From positions 1 through 55,022 of the forward strand of contig PWFH01000032.1 of NCBI GenBank assembly GCA_003553795.1: a DNA stretch of 55,022 nt, given 5' to 3'. The stretch comes from Egibacter sp. (GTDB taxonomy: Bacteria; Actinomycetota; Nitriliruptoria; Euzebyales; Egibacteraceae). The notes beneath the pieces were generated by a model. That model saw only the letters and a list, made by a program, of their open reading frames with translations. It did not search any database and was not told the origin of the DNA. A program made the translations under genes and the position numbers. The number at the start of each line of letters is the position of its first letter. Within the stretch, counting starts at the first letter, position 1. This document shows, piece after piece, positions 33,705-43,134 of this stretch.

Positions 33705-34439
33705 GGTTCCGTCCTTCTCTACCCAGGTGCCGTCCTGATGGGAGAACGAGCTCCGCACGTGCAGGCGCACCCCGTGGTTGCGGGCGTACTCGACGGCGCG
33801 GACCTGCAGCACCTTGGCGCCGGAGGCGGCGAGCTCGAGCATCTCCTCGTGGGTGACGGCCTCGAGGCGCCGCGCCTTCGGCGCGAGGCGCGGGTCGGCG
33901 GTGTAGACGCCGTCGACGTCGGTGTAGATCTCGCAGAGGTCCGCGTCGAGCGCCCCGGCGAGCGCGACCGCGGTGGTGTCACTGCCGCCGCGGCCGAGGG
34001 TCGTGATGTCCTTCGACTCCCGGCTCACGCCCTGGAACCCGGCGACGATGACGATGTGCCCCTCGGCGAGCGCGTCGGTGATGCGCCCGGGGGTGATGTC
34101 GATGATCCGGGCCTTGCCGTGCGCGGCGTCGGTGATGATGCCGGCCTGGCTGCCGGTGAAGCTCCGGGCGGTGAACCCCTCCTCGCCGATGGCCATGGCG
34201 AGCAGGGCCATCGAGATGCGCTCGCCGGCGGTGAGGAGCATGTCGAGCTCACGGGCGGGGGGGACCGCGGCGATCTCGAGCGCCTGCTGGGTGAGACGGT
34301 CGGTGCTCTTGCCCATCGCCGAGACGACGACGACGACGTCGTTGCCCGCCCTCTTCGCCGCGGTGATGCGCTCGGCGACCTTGATGATCCGATCGGTGTC
34401 GGCCACCGAGGACCCGCCGTACTTCTGAACGACGATCAC
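33207..34439 (-). CDS. lysC: Aspartokinase (alpha subunit)
   Basis: 410 aa. Phosphorylates aspartate, the committed and feedback-controlled step of the aspartate family. N-terminal kinase signature [12 protein letters not shown], later [16 protein letters not shown], and two C-terminal ACT domains (about 255-410) that bind Lys/Thr. Start set at GTG 34439, preceded by GGGAGG at 9 nt and matching the usual VVQKYGG N-terminus; the upstream residues would be an unnatural extension. A TACGAT -10 box lies at 34474-34479. An internal start inside the gene probably yields the beta subunit. Confidence 0.95.
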   Translation of the reverse strand: MIVVQKYGGSSVADTDRIIKVAERITAAKRAGNDVVVVVSAMGKSTDRLTQQALEIAAVPPARELDMLLTAGERISMALLAMAIGEEGFTARSFTGSQAGIITDAAHGKARIIDITPGRITDALAEGHIVIVAGFQGVSRESKDITTLGRGGSDTTAVALAGALDADLCEIYTDVDGVYTADPRLAPKARRLEAVTHEEMLELAASGAKVLQVRAVEYARNHGVRLHVRSSFSHQDGTWVEKDGTMEQAIISGVAHDTSEGKLVVRGVPDKPGVAARIFTGLADANINVDMIVQNVSADGTTDVSFTVPVADGPRALALLEELRAEVGLGEIVFDDDIAKVSLVGAGMKTHPGVAATMFAALSAAGVNIEMISTSTIRVSVIVRREHVERAVQAVHDAFELDGEQTAVVR

Positions 34440-34578
34440 GTGCGCACGCCTCCCGCGTCGAGTGCCTGGCCGCATCGTAACGGCGGCGCGGCCGGCGGGC
34501 CCGTCCGGGCGGCCGAGCGGGGGTCGGGCTCGGGGTGCGCGCTCGCCGGGCCGGTCTGCCGGCGCCCCCCTCGCCGGG

Positions 34579-35172
34579 TCAGACCTCGGTGCGCCCGGCG
34601 AAGGCCCGGCCGAGGGTGACCTCGTCGGCGTACTCGAGGTCGCCGCCGACCGGCAGCCCCGAGGCGATGCGGCTGACCCGCAGGTCCATCGCCTTGAGGG
34701 TGCGCGCGAGGTAGCTCGCCGTGGCCTCGCCCTCGATGTTCGGGCTCATCGCGAGGACGATCTCCTCGACCGCCTCCTCGCCGAGGCGCGCCATGAGCTC
34801 CTTGACCCGCAGCTGCTCGGGACCAACCCCGTCGATCGGGCTGATCGCGCCGCCGAGCACGTGGTAGCGGCCGCGGAACTCGCTCGTCTTCTCGATGGCC
34901 ATGAGATCGCGCGGCTCCTCGACGACACAGAGGACGCGGGGGTCGCGCCGGGCGTCCCGACAGATCCGGCACTCCTCGGCCTCGGCAACGTTGAAGCAGC
35001 GCGCACAGAAGCGCACGCGGTCCTTCACCGCGACGATCGCGTCGGCGAGGCGTTGGGCGTCGGCGCGCTCGACGTTGAGGAGGTGGAAGGCGATGCGCTG
35101 GGCGCTCTTCGGGCCGACGCCGGGCAGCCGGCCGAGCTCCTCGATGACGTCCTGGATGGGCCCCTCGTACAC
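34579..35172 (-). CDS. recR: Recombination mediator RecR
   Basis: 197 aa. With RecO/RecF loads RecA at gaps. N-terminal helix-hairpin-helix ([20 protein letters not shown]), a four-Cys zinc finger (Cys56, 59, 68, 71: CARC...CRIC), a Toprim domain starting [14 protein letters not shown], and a C-terminal Walker B-like region. Starts at GTG 35172, 8 nt after the ybaB stop, so recR and ybaB are one operon with dnaX upstream. Family length is 198-200 aa. Confidence 0.95.
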   Translation of the reverse strand: MYEGPIQDVIEELGRLPGVGPKSAQRIAFHLLNVERADAQRLADAIVAVKDRVRFCARCFNVAEAEECRICRDARRDPRVLCVVEEPRDLMAIEKTSEFRGRYHVLGGAISPIDGVGPEQLRVKELMARLGEEAVEEIVLAMSPNIEGEATASYLARTLKAMDLRVSRIASGLPVGGDLEYADEVTLGRAFAGRTEV

Positions 35173-35180
35173 GCGCCCGC

Positions 35181-35498
35181 CTAGAGCATGCCGGGGGGCA
35201 GCCCCATCTGGCCGGCGATACCGCCGAGCTGCTCCTCCTCGAAGGCCTTCGCCGCGCGCAGCGCGTCGTTGACCGCCGCGGTGACGATGTCGGCGAGCAT
35301 CTCGGGGTCGTCGGGGTCGACCGCCTCGGGGTCGATGCTCATGTGCTTGACCGTCGTGCCGGTGCCGTTGACGGTGACCGAGACCATGCCGCCACCGGCC
35401 TGGCCGGTGATCTCCTCCTCGGCGACCTCCGCCTGCGCCTGCTCGAGCTTGCGCTGCATGGCCTGCGCCTGGCGCATCATCTGGTTCATGTTGCCCAT
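35181..35498 (-). CDS. YbaB/EbfC nucleoid-associated protein
   Basis: 105 aa. Small dimeric DNA-binding protein, almost always beside recR and dnaX. N-terminal helix [19 protein letters not shown], central beta part [26 protein letters not shown], and C-terminal helix [15 protein letters not shown] are typical. ATG 35498 matches the conserved MGNM(N)QMM start; upstream in-frame codons are spurious. Its place between dnaX and recR is the conserved arrangement. Confidence 0.93.
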   Translation of the reverse strand: MGNMNQMMRQAQAMQRKLEQAQAEVAEEEITGQAGGGMVSVTVNGTGTTVKHMSIDPEAVDPDDPEMLADIVTAAVNDALRAAKAFEEEQLGGIAGQMGLPPGML

Positions 35499-35578
35499 GG
35501 GGGTGCGCTTCCGCCTCGGGGTCCGGGGGGCCAAGCCTACCCGTGCGCACCCGGGCCAGCCCGCGCGCCGGGGCCGCC

Positions 35579-37552
35579 TCAGGACCGTTCGTCGTCGATG
35601 ACCTCCGCGCCGAGCTCACGCTGGAGCCGCGCGATGGCCTCGTCGTGGGCGCCCGCGGCATCGGGCAGGTCGCCGGCAGCCTCCGCGGCCTCGGTCTCGG
35701 CCACCGACGAGGCCTCGGCGTCGTCGACGGGCGCGTCGGTGCGCGGCGCCGCCGGGGCCTCACCGCCGTCGGCGAGGACGCAGCGCAGCGTCGGGCGGAC
35801 GCCGACGACGCGCTCGAGGGCCTCGGCGATGGTCTCCTGCCCCTCCGGCGTCGTGCACTGCTCGGCGTGGAAGCCGTAGCCGCTGCGGAACTCGAGCGTG
35901 AGGCGGCCCTCGTCATAGGCCACCGGTCGGCCGAGGGAGGCGAAGGCGTGCCAGCGCTTCGTGCGCTGCTTGAGCGCCTCGAGGACCGACTCCCAGGCGT
36001 GCTGCACCGCGGCGAGGTCAACGGGCTGCCCGGCGGGCTGCCCGGGTGTCGACGCGGCCGGGACGGGGGGCTCCGATGGCTCGGCTGGCTCGCGCGGCCT
36101 CGCGGGCTCGGGGGGCGCGGGCGCGGCCGGCGACTCGCCGGACTTGGTCGGCGCTGGCTCGGCGGGCTCGGTCGGCGTGGGCTCGGCGGACGTTGCCGGC
36201 GCGGGCTCGGCGGGCGCAGCAGGCGCGGGCTCGGCAGGCGACTCGCCGGACTTGGTCGGCGCTGGCTCGGCGGACGTTGCCGGCGCGGGCTCGGCGGGCG
36301 CAGCAGCCGCGGGCTCGGCAGGCTCGGTCGGGGCGGGCTCGGCGGGCGCAGCAGCCGCGGGCTCGGCAGGCGTAGCCGGCGCTGTGCGGGCAGCGGCCGG
36401 TCGCGCCGCGGGAACGCCCTCGCGCTCGAGGCGGTCGAGGCGGGCAGCGAGCGCGGCGGCGTCACCGCTGGCCTCGGGCATCGCCGCCTTGGCGAGGGCG
36501 AGCTCGAGCGGCAGGCGGGTCTGCCCCCGGCGCATCTGCCCCTGGGCCTCGACGAGGAGGTCGACCGCGCGCAGGAGCTCACCGCGGCCGAGTCGGCCCG
36601 CCTGCACCCGCAGGCGCTCGAGGCGCTCGGGCGTGCCCTCGACGAGCGTGTCGTCGGGCGCGACCGACAGCAGGAAGAGCGCACGGAGGTGCTCGACGGC
36701 GTCGCGTGCGAACTGGCGCAGGTCGAAGCCCGCGTCGGCGACGCGGCCGACGAGGGCGCAGGCGCCGGCGACGTCGCCATCGGCGAGCTGACCGGCGAGC
36801 TCGGCGAGGAGCTCGTCGGGGATCTGCCCGAGGACGTCGGCCACACCGGCGGCGCTGACGTCGGGGCCGGTGAAGGCGATGACCTGGTCGAGCACCGAGA
36901 GGGTGTCGCGCACGCTGCCGTCGCCGGCGCGGACGATGAGCTCGACCGCGGCGGGGTCGACCCGGAGCTCCTCGCGCTCGGCGAGGTCGCGCACGTGCGC
37001 GGCGAGCAGCGCGGCGGGCACCCGCCGGAAGTCGAAGCGCTGGGTGCGCGAGAGGATCGTCTCGAGGACCTTGTGCGGCTCGGTGGTCGCGAAGACGAAG
37101 ACGACGTGGCCGGGGGGCTCCTCGACGGTCTTGAGGAAGGCGTTCCAGCCCGCCGTCGAGAGCATGTGGCACTCGTCGACGATGTAGACCTTGCGGCGGG
37201 CCTGCGCCGGGGCGAAGGCGACGCGGTCGCGGAGGTCGCGCACGTCGTCGACGCCGCCGTGGCTCGCCGCGTCGATCTCGATGACGTCGACGTGGGAGCC
37301 GGCGGTGATCTGCCGGCAGTGCGAGCACGTGCCGCAGGGGGAGTCCGTCGGGGCCTGCTCGCAGTTCAGCGAGGTCGCGAGGATCCGCGCGGTCGAGGTC
37401 TTGCCGGTGCCACGTGGGCCGGTGAAGAGGTAGGCGTGGTGGAGCCGGTCCTCGCCCGCGGCCGTCGCGAGGGTCGTGGTGATGTGGTCCTGGCCGATGA
37501 CCTCGGCGAAGGTGTGCGGCCGATACTTCCGGTAGAGGGAGATCGAGGCCAC
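35579..37552 (-). CDS. dnaX: DNA polymerase III subunit gamma/tau
   Basis: 657 aa clamp-loader ATPase. Starts at GTG 37552 after GAGGAG (4-nt spacing), giving [15 protein letters not shown]. Walker A GPRGTGKT is at 45-52, the zinc-binding Cys are 64, 73, 76 and 79, the Walker B DECH at 126-129, and the arginine finger in LSRTQRFDF at about 169. The region around residues 395-520 is an Ala/Pro/Glu-rich linker of internal repeats, followed by the C-terminal polymerase-binding part. No slippery sequence for a programmed frameshift was seen. Confidence 0.95.
   Translation of the reverse strand: MASISLYRKYRPHTFAEVIGQDHITTTLATAAGEDRLHHAYLFTGPRGTGKTSTARILATSLNCEQAPTDSPCGTCSHCRQITAGSHVDVIEIDAASHGGVDDVRDLRDRVAFAPAQARRKVYIVDECHMLSTAGWNAFLKTVEEPPGHVVFVFATTEPHKVLETILSRTQRFDFRRVPAALLAAHVRDLAEREELRVDPAAVELIVRAGDGSVRDTLSVLDQVIAFTGPDVSAAGVADVLGQIPDELLAELAGQLADGDVAGACALVGRVADAGFDLRQFARDAVEHLRALFLLSVAPDDTLVEGTPERLERLRVQAGRLGRGELLRAVDLLVEAQGQMRRGQTRLPLELALAKAAMPEASGDAAALAARLDRLEREGVPAARPAAARTAPATPAEPAAAAPAEPAPTEPAEPAAAAPAEPAPATSAEPAPTKSGESPAEPAPAAPAEPAPATSAEPTPTEPAEPAPTKSGESPAAPAPPEPARPREPAEPSEPPVPAASTPGQPAGQPVDLAAVQHAWESVLEALKQRTKRWHAFASLGRPVAYDEGRLTLEFRSGYGFHAEQCTTPEGQETIAEALERVVGVRPTLRCVLADGGEAPAAPRTDAPVDDAEASSVAETEAAEAAGDLPDAAGAHDEAIARLQRELGAEVIDDERS
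36100..36375. repeat. Repeats encoding the Pro/Ala/Glu-rich DnaX linker
   Basis: Short imperfect units rich in GGCTCGGCGGGCG, plus a longer duplicated segment: a 35-bp identical stretch begins at 36131 and again at 36239 (108-bp period), encoding the repeated [10 protein letters not shown]. All periods are multiples of three, so the frame is kept. Confidence 0.7.
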
Positions 37553-37629
37553 GCCGCTCCTCGCTGTCCAGTCGACGTCGCGCGCCGCGGCCACCGCCGG
37601 ACGGACGAGCCGGTGCGGCTGCTCCGCGG

Positions 37630-37740
<111 letters not shown>

Positions 37741-38113
37741 CGCCATCGTAGCGCATCCCCCTGGCGGCGCTCGCCGGCGCTCCCCACCCAGTCCGGTCCA
37801 CGTCCGGTCCACGTCCGGGACCGCGTCGACCCGTCGGCACCGTCGCGGCACGGTGCCGCCGGCGCCAGGTGGGCGCCAGGGCCACGCGAGCGTGCGGGAA
37901 TCCCGATGTCACACCGATCGTGCGTGCGCGGTGGCGCGTGCCGTAGGATGCCCGAGCCGAGGGTGCGCTGGCGTTGGAAGCAGTCACCGCGGGGGGTGCG
38001 TCCAGCGTCGGCGCCTCTCGTGCACCACCGGGGCCGGCCGTCCTCCGACGGGGCGCCCCGCTCCGGGGTTGGCGGCGCGCTCGACCGGGCCGGCGGCGGC
38101 AGGCGCGAGCGCC
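37741..38113. other. 373-nt intergenic region without a gene
   Basis: Holds the SRP RNA promoter and an 11-bp tandem repeat GTCCGGTCCAC (37791-37801, 37802-37812, partial to 37819), about 45-75 bp upstream of the -10 box. I see no credible coding frame in the rest. Confidence 0.5.
37745..37750 (-). promoter_or_regulatory. -10 box TACGAT of SRP RNA
   Basis: TACGAT on the minus strand, ending 4 nt before the predicted RNA 5' end. No convincing -35 is visible, and the true 5' end may lie a few nt inside 37740. Confidence 0.4.
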
Positions 38114-38464
38114 CTACACGAGGGCGGGAGCGGCCTCGGCCGCGGCGTCGTCACCATCGACGAGCGCCGGTGGGGCCTCGAGCGTCTCCGACATCCACTC
38201 GCCGGAGTCGGGCATCGCCACCATGACCTCCCGCGCGTCGGCAACGGGCGGCACGGCGACGTCGCCGTCGTGCCACAGGCGGCGGGCGCCGCCGTCCTCG
38301 CGGTGCAGCGAGGAGAGGTAGGCGATCGTGCGTCGCGACGCGCCGTCCTCCCAGGCCGCCGAGCCCGATCCGACCATCGCCCAGGCGAGGTCGGCGCTCC
38401 AGCCCTCCGCCCGGAGGCGCTCCCGCAGCCGTCCTGCGTCCTGGTGCTCGGTGTCGTGGTGCAA
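38114..38464 (-). CDS. Hypothetical protein
   Basis: 116 aa. The codons show the strong G/C third-position preference of real genes here, and GGAGG lies about 10 nt before a TTG start at 38464. No ATG or GTG is available nearby. The N-terminal part (HHDTEHQDAGRLRERLRAEGWSADLAWAMVGSGSAAW) and the SRRTIAYLSSLHREDGGARRLW segment look like a small helical soluble domain; the tail is Ala-rich and acidic. No family recognised. It lies 155 nt downstream of the MFS gene of the ribose cluster on the same strand. Confidence 0.55.
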   Translation of the reverse strand: MHHDTEHQDAGRLRERLRAEGWSADLAWAMVGSGSAAWEDGASRRTIAYLSSLHREDGGARRLWHDGDVAVPPVADAREVMVAMPDSGEWMSETLEAPPALVDGDDAAAEAAPALV

Positions 38465-38619
38465 CGTCGTCGTGCCTCCTTCTCGTCGGGGTTGACGCCC
38501 GCTCGCGGCGTCGCTCCCGACCTCGTTGACCGTGGTGTCGGCAGGCAGCGGCGTCGCGCAAGCGGCCGGACGACCATCAACGCGACGCCGTGGTCGAGCA
38601 TTCCCCACATCGACGTCGC

Positions 38620-39840
38620 TCACGACCCCGCCCGACGCCCCCGACGCTCGCCGCGCCACCAGCCGCCGGCGAGCAGGGCGGCCACGACGAAGAGGCCGGT
38701 CGTGACCGCCCACGAGGCGTCGTAGCCGCCGGTGGCATCGACGAGGGCCCCGAACCCGACGGGCGCGGCGATGAAGCCCACGAAGAAGCCGGCCTGCACC
38801 GTCCCCGACGCGCGCCCGGTGCGCTCGGCGGGCACCCCGCGGATGACCGCGAGCATCGTCACGGCGTTCCACGCCGTCGCGCTCGCGCCGTAGAGGACCG
38901 TGCCGGCCCACAGCAGCGCGGGCCAGGCCGGTGCGACCCAGATGAGGGCCTGCGCGGCCGCGGAGAGCCCCGCGAGGAGGAAGAGGGCCGCGGCGACGCT
39001 CGCGACGCGCTCGGCGGCCCGACCCCAGGCGATGCGCGCGGCCACCCCCACCGCCGAGCCGAGCCCGAGCACGGCGCCCGCCTGGGCCGCCGGCAGGCCC
39101 ACGTCCTCGACGGCGTAGAGGACGAGGAAGGCGCCGAACGCCGAGACCGCCGCGCCCATCGTGAGGGCGTAGGCGGTGAGCCAGCCCAGGCGCACCTCGG
39201 CTGGGGGTGGCAGCGAGGGCGGCCGCGCCGGCGCCCGCACCGCGGGGGCTCGCACGCTCGCCGCACGCGTCGCCGCCGCCCCGGCGACGACCAGCACGAG
39301 CGCGACGGCGACGAGCACCGCTCGCCAGCCGAACTGCACGGCCGCACCGGGGGCGAGCAGCCCGACCGCGGCGCTGCCGACGAAGACGCCGGACTGCTTG
39401 AGCCCGGTGAGCGTGCCCTGCCGTCCCGGCGGGACCCACCGGGCGATGAGGAGGTTGGTCACGGGGTTCATCACCGCGAGGCCGACCCCACCGAGGGCGA
39501 CCGCGGCGAGGAGCCAGGGCAGCGCCGGTGCGGCGGCCATGCCCGCCGCGGAGGCCACGACGCCGCCGAAGAGCACGACGAGCATCGCCGGCGACCCGAG
39601 GCGGTCGACGAGCGGGCCCGCGACGGGGCTCAGCAGCGCCGCGGAGGCGAAGAGCGCGCTCGTGAGGCCCCCGACGGCGGCACGGGTGAGGTCGAGGTCC
39701 TCGGCGATGAACGGCGCGAGCGCGCCGACGAGGAACTGCACGAGTGCCCCCGCGGCCATCGCGGCGACGAGGGCCGCGGCGAAGGCGGCCTCGCGGCCGC
39801 GGCTCGGCGCGGCGGACCGGGTCCCGGCCGGGGAGGTCAC
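38620..39840 (-). CDS. MFS transporter
   Basis: 406 aa with about 12 hydrophobic segments. FGGVVASAAGMAAAPALPW and ARWVPPGRQGTLTGLKQSGVFVG fit the helix 4-5 region of nitrate/cyanate/organic-anion-type carriers. Substrate unknown. GTG 39840 was chosen; it starts 13 nt after the stop of the 265-aa membrane protein gene, which itself follows lacI-rbsK-rbsD. As the cluster has no ribose ABC transporter, this carrier could serve the pathway, but nothing in the sequence proves it. Confidence 0.78.
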   Translation of the reverse strand: MTSPAGTRSAAPSRGREAAFAAALVAAMAAGALVQFLVGALAPFIAEDLDLTRAAVGGLTSALFASAALLSPVAGPLVDRLGSPAMLVVLFGGVVASAAGMAAAPALPWLLAAVALGGVGLAVMNPVTNLLIARWVPPGRQGTLTGLKQSGVFVGSAAVGLLAPGAAVQFGWRAVLVAVALVLVVAGAAATRAASVRAPAVRAPARPPSLPPPAEVRLGWLTAYALTMGAAVSAFGAFLVLYAVEDVGLPAAQAGAVLGLGSAVGVAARIAWGRAAERVASVAAALFLLAGLSAAAQALIWVAPAWPALLWAGTVLYGASATAWNAVTMLAVIRGVPAERTGRASGTVQAGFFVGFIAAPVGFGALVDATGGYDASWAVTTGLFVVAALLAGGWWRGERRGRRAGS

Positions 39841-39853
39841 GACCCCGTGGCGC

Positions 39854-40651
39854 TCAGCCGGGGTCGCCGCGGAAGGCCTGCGCGAGGCGCTGCCCGGCGG
39901 CCTCGAGATCGCTCCAGCGCTCCTCGGCGACGAGGCGCGGCAGCCGCAGGAGCAGAAGGTCATCGGAGAGCTCGGCCTCGAGCTCCTCGCTGGCCCAGTC
40001 GACGAGCTCGCGCGCGGCCGCGGACGGCACCGGCACCGGGGCGTCCTCGTGCGCGGCGACGATGCGGTACACGGCGTCGAGGTCCTCCACGCCGCTGGTC
40101 ACCACCACGCCGTCGCCGGTGGGCGGGTCGACGCGGCGCTCGAAGCGCAGGGACGCGCCGGTGGGCGACACGCGCAGGAGCACGCCGGTCCGGTGCTCGG
40201 GCTCGTCGGCGTCGTCGATCGCCGCGGTGTCGATGACGAGGGCCTGCTCCGCGCCGATCGCGCGCTCGACGAGGCTGCGGCTGCCACGCTCGAGCAGCAG
40301 CGACGGGCCGGTGCGCTGCCCGGCCGTGCCCGCACCCTCGCCGTCGTGCGTCCCGCCGGCGCGCTGATCCCCCTCGCCGGGGCTGTCGCGGCGACGGCCG
40401 CCACGCCTCGCGCCGCCGTCGGGGGCCTTCGAGCGCGCACCCCCCTTGCCGCCGCTGCCCTCGGCGGCGCCGGAGCCCTGCCCCGCGGCGCGGTGACGCC
40501 GACGGTCGGCGACGACGAGGCGCACCTCGATCGCCGCGGCGGCGAGCCCGAAGGCGAGGAGGGTCTGGACGACCTGGCCGTCGGCGTCGCCGAGGAAGGC
40601 GAGGAGCGCCCCCACGAGCAGGACGGCAGCGCCAAGGCGAAACGGTCTCAT
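39854..40651 (-). CDS. Hypothetical membrane protein
   Basis: 265 aa. Two N-terminal hydrophobic helices (about 5-22 and 27-45), then a long low-complexity Gly/Arg/Ser-rich cytosolic linker (about 50-115), and an ordered C-terminal domain (about 118-265) with alternating beta-strands and acidic helices (ELVDWASEELEAELSDDLLLLRLPRLV). No family recognised. Lies 35 nt downstream of rbsD and 13 nt upstream of the MFS gene, so it is probably in the ribose transcript, but nothing ties it to ribose. Confidence 0.65.
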   Translation of the reverse strand: MRPFRLGAAVLLVGALLAFLGDADGQVVQTLLAFGLAAAAIEVRLVVADRRRHRAAGQGSGAAEGSGGKGGARSKAPDGGARRGGRRRDSPGEGDQRAGGTHDGEGAGTAGQRTGPSLLLERGSRSLVERAIGAEQALVIDTAAIDDADEPEHRTGVLLRVSPTGASLRFERRVDPPTGDGVVVTSGVEDLDAVYRIVAAHEDAPVPVPSAAARELVDWASEELEAELSDDLLLLRLPRLVAEERWSDLEAAGQRLAQAFRGDPG

Positions 40652-40686
40652 GGTCGCGCAGCGTAGCGGACCCTGCCGGTCGGGGC

Positions 40687-41097
40687 TCAGCGGGCCGGCG
40701 GCGCGAAGTCGACGCCACTCACGAGCAGCACGTTGGCGAACGGGCGCACCTCACCGGTGCGCACGAGGGCGCGGGCGGACCGACAGCGGGCCTTGAGCTC
40801 CTCGTGGGGCACCCAGGCCACGCCGGCTGCGGGCAGGCGCGCCGCGAGCGCCTCGACGAGCCATGGCGCGTGCTCGCGGCTCTCGGTGGCGAGGAGGTAG
40901 CCCTCGACGCGCAGCTCGGAGAGCACGGCATCGAGCACCTCGAGCAGCGCGGGCTGCCCCGGCGCGAAGCCGAGGTCGACGCGCTCGACGGTCGCGGGCA
41001 GCGGAAGGCCGCTGTCGGCGAGGCCGAGGAGGTCGGTGTGCCCGGTCTCGGCGAGCACCCGGGAGAGCTGCGGGTGCAGGACGCCGCGGCCCTTCAT
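40687..41097 (-). CDS. rbsD: D-ribose pyranase
   Basis: 136 aa. Interconverts the beta-pyranose and furanose forms of ribose so that ribokinase can use it. MKGRGVLHPQLSRVLAETGHTD with the catalytic His (GHTD), ADSGLPLP and the C-terminal VRTGEVRPFANVLLVSGVDF are diagnostic. Its start overlaps the rbsK stop in an ATGA arrangement. Length matches the family (about 130-140 aa). Confidence 0.94.
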   Translation of the reverse strand: MKGRGVLHPQLSRVLAETGHTDLLGLADSGLPLPATVERVDLGFAPGQPALLEVLDAVLSELRVEGYLLATESREHAPWLVEALAARLPAAGVAWVPHEELKARCRSARALVRTGEVRPFANVLLVSGVDFAPPAR

Positions 41098-42059
41098 AGC
41101 ACCGGCGCGGCCACCGGCGCGACCGCGGCGACATCGCTGGCGCTGGGCAGCGAGGGCTGGGCGCCGCGCCGGGTCGTGGCGAGCCCCGCGGCGACATTGG
41201 CGTACGCCGCGGCCTCGAGGAGGGGGTCGCCGGCGAGGAGCCGGACGGTCAGCGCCGCGCAGAAGGCATCACCGGCGGCGGTGGCGTCGACGGCGTCGAC
41301 GCGCATCGCCGGCAGGTGCGCGACGTCGTCGCCGTCGACGACGAGGCAGCCGTCAGCGCCGAGCGTGACGACGACCGCCGCGGGACCGGTGAGTCCGCGG
41401 ACGAGCTCGGTCACCTCGCCGGTGGTGACCGGCTGCTCCTCGACGCCGGCGAGCACGGCGAGCTCCGTGCGGTTGGGCACGAGCACGTCGACGCGCTCGA
41501 GGACCGATGTGGGCAGGGTCGTCGCCGGTGCGGGGTTGCAGACGACGAGCCCGCGCGCCGCGCCGACCGCCGCCGCGACGGTCTCGAGGGGGACCTCGAG
41601 CTGGACGAGCAGGCCCGCGGCCCCGGTGACAAGTGCGCCGGCGGCGGCGACGTGGTCGGGTGAGAGCCGGGCGTTGGCGCCGGGGCTGACGACGATGGTG
41701 TTCTCCCCGTCCTCGCCGACGACGATGAGGGCGACCCCGCTCGGCACGCCCTCGACGGTCTCGAGCGCCTCGACGTCGACGCCGTCGGCGGCGATGGCGC
41801 GGCGCAGCGTGGCCCCGGGAGCGTCGTCGCCGACGCAGCCGACGAAGCTGGTGGGGGCGCCGAGGCGCGCCGCGGCGACCGCCTGGTTCGCGCCCTTGCC
41901 TCCGGGCACCTCGGCGCGGTCACCGCCGATGACCGTCTCGCCGAGCCGGGGATGGCGACCGACCCCGACGACGATGTCGAGGTTCGCGCTGCCGACGACG
42001 GCGAGCGCGCCGCTCACGCCGTCACCCGCGGGCGCCGGGGCCCGGTGAGAGGCGCTCAT
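41094..42059 (-). CDS. rbsK: Ribokinase
   Basis: 321 aa PfkB-family kinase that phosphorylates D-ribose to ribose 5-phosphate. N-terminal VVGSANLDIVVGVGRHPRLGET, GGKGANQAVAAARLG, and the C-terminal catalytic DATAAGDAF (base Asp and anion hole) are all present. Overlaps lacI upstream and rbsD downstream by 4 nt each, so the three genes are translationally coupled. Confidence 0.94.
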   Translation of the reverse strand: MSASHRAPAPAGDGVSGALAVVGSANLDIVVGVGRHPRLGETVIGGDRAEVPGGKGANQAVAAARLGAPTSFVGCVGDDAPGATLRRAIAADGVDVEALETVEGVPSGVALIVVGEDGENTIVVSPGANARLSPDHVAAAGALVTGAAGLLVQLEVPLETVAAAVGAARGLVVCNPAPATTLPTSVLERVDVLVPNRTELAVLAGVEEQPVTTGEVTELVRGLTGPAAVVVTLGADGCLVVDGDDVAHLPAMRVDAVDATAAGDAFCAALTVRLLAGDPLLEAAAYANVAAGLATTRRGAQPSLPSASDVAAVAPVAAPVL

Positions 42060-43066
42060 GGGGCCACCGCCGTCGAGGCGCGCACGACGAGCTCGGGGCG
42101 CAGCAGCTCGCAGCGCGGGGGTCCCTCAACGCCGGCGATGCGCTGCTCGAGGAGCTCGGAGGCCGTCGCGGCGAGGGCGTCGAGGGGCTGGCGCACCGTC
42201 GTGAGCGACGGCACGGCGAGCGTCGCGAAGCCCACGTCGTCGAAGCCGGTGACGACGATGTCGTCGGGGACGCGCACCCCGTGCTCGGCGAGGGCGGCGA
42301 GCGCGCCCAGGGCGATGAGGTCGTTGCCGCAGACCAGGGCCTGCGGCAGGGCGTCGTCGGCGATGAGGCCAGCGACGGCCTCGCGCCCCCACTCGACGGT
42401 GAACTCCCCGAGCAGCGGTGGCGCGCCGTCGGCGACGCGGCCCTCGGCCGCGGCGTCGGCGTAGGCCTCGCACCGCGCCCGTGCCGCGGAGTCGACCGGC
42501 GCGGCGCTGATGAGCCGCGTCGCCGGCGGGCCCCCGCAGACCTCGGCGAGGTGATCGACCACGAGCGCGATGCCGCGGCGCTGGTCGACGCTCGCGGTGT
42601 CGGCCTCGACGTCGGCGGCGGCGCGGTCGAGGAAGACCAGCGGCAGGCGCGCGGCGACCTCGGCGGCCGCGACGCCGCTCTCCTGCTCGCTCACCGGCGC
42701 GCAGAGGATGCCATCGACGCCGTGGTCGGCCAGGCGGGTGACGACCTGCCGCTCGAGGTCGAGGTCGTCCTCGGCGTCGGCGAGCAGGACCGTGCGGGCG
42801 GACTGCTGGAGGTGCCGCGAGACCGCCTGCATGAGACCTGAGAAGAAGGGGTTGCCGATCTGGGGGACGACGAGGCCGACGATGTCGGTGCGCTGGCGTC
42901 GCAGCCCGCGGGCGAGGAGGTTGGCCCGGTAGCCGAGCTCGTCGGCTGCGGTGCGCACCCGCGAGGCGAGCGTCGGGTCGACGCGCGTCGAGCCGTTGAG
43001 GACGCGCGACACCGTCGCGAGCGAGACGTCGGCACGCAGCGCGACGTCCCGCAGGGTCGGCGCCAC
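42056..43066 (-). CDS. LacI-family transcriptional regulator of the ribose operon
   Basis: 336 aa. N-terminal helix-turn-helix (APTLRDVALRADVSLATVSRVLNG; the LacI hinge follows) and a periplasmic-binding-protein-like sensor domain with GNPFFSGL, ICGNDLIALGAL-type (VCGNDLIALGAL) and VTGFDDVGFATLAVPSLTTVRQP segments. GTG 43066 is preceded by GAGGAGG (5-nt spacing). First gene of lacI-rbsK-rbsD, so ribose or a phosphate of it is the likely inducer. A candidate operator GAAAACCTTTTC lies 54 bp upstream of the start codon, suggesting autoregulation. Confidence 0.92.
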   Translation of the reverse strand: MAPTLRDVALRADVSLATVSRVLNGSTRVDPTLASRVRTAADELGYRANLLARGLRRQRTDIVGLVVPQIGNPFFSGLMQAVSRHLQQSARTVLLADAEDDLDLERQVVTRLADHGVDGILCAPVSEQESGVAAAEVAARLPLVFLDRAAADVEADTASVDQRRGIALVVDHLAEVCGGPPATRLISAAPVDSAARARCEAYADAAAEGRVADGAPPLLGEFTVEWGREAVAGLIADDALPQALVCGNDLIALGALAALAEHGVRVPDDIVVTGFDDVGFATLAVPSLTTVRQPLDALAATASELLEQRIAGVEGPPRCELLRPELVVRASTAVAP

Positions 43067-43120
43067 TCCGGCCTCCTCTCCCTCGACTCCAGGCCCGCCG
43101 CCGCCCGCGGGCCACGGGAA

Positions 43121-43132
43121 GAAAACCTTTTC
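43121..43132 (-). promoter_or_regulatory. Candidate LacI-family operator
   Basis: GAAAACCTTTTC: perfect 5-bp arms (GAAAA/TTTTC) around a CC centre, an A/T island in GC-rich DNA, upstream of the autoregulated lacI gene. The classical family operators have a central CG, so this is a close variant. Confidence 0.5.
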
Positions 43133-43134
43133 AT

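Noticed and set aside
34440-34578. Lysine riboswitch before lysC
   Set aside because: The leader of about 28 nt predicted from the TACGAT box is too short, and no lysine-riboswitch conserved core is visible.
35579-37552. Programmed frameshift in dnaX giving a short gamma form
   Set aside because: No run of A or other slippery heptamer was seen; the frame is open throughout.
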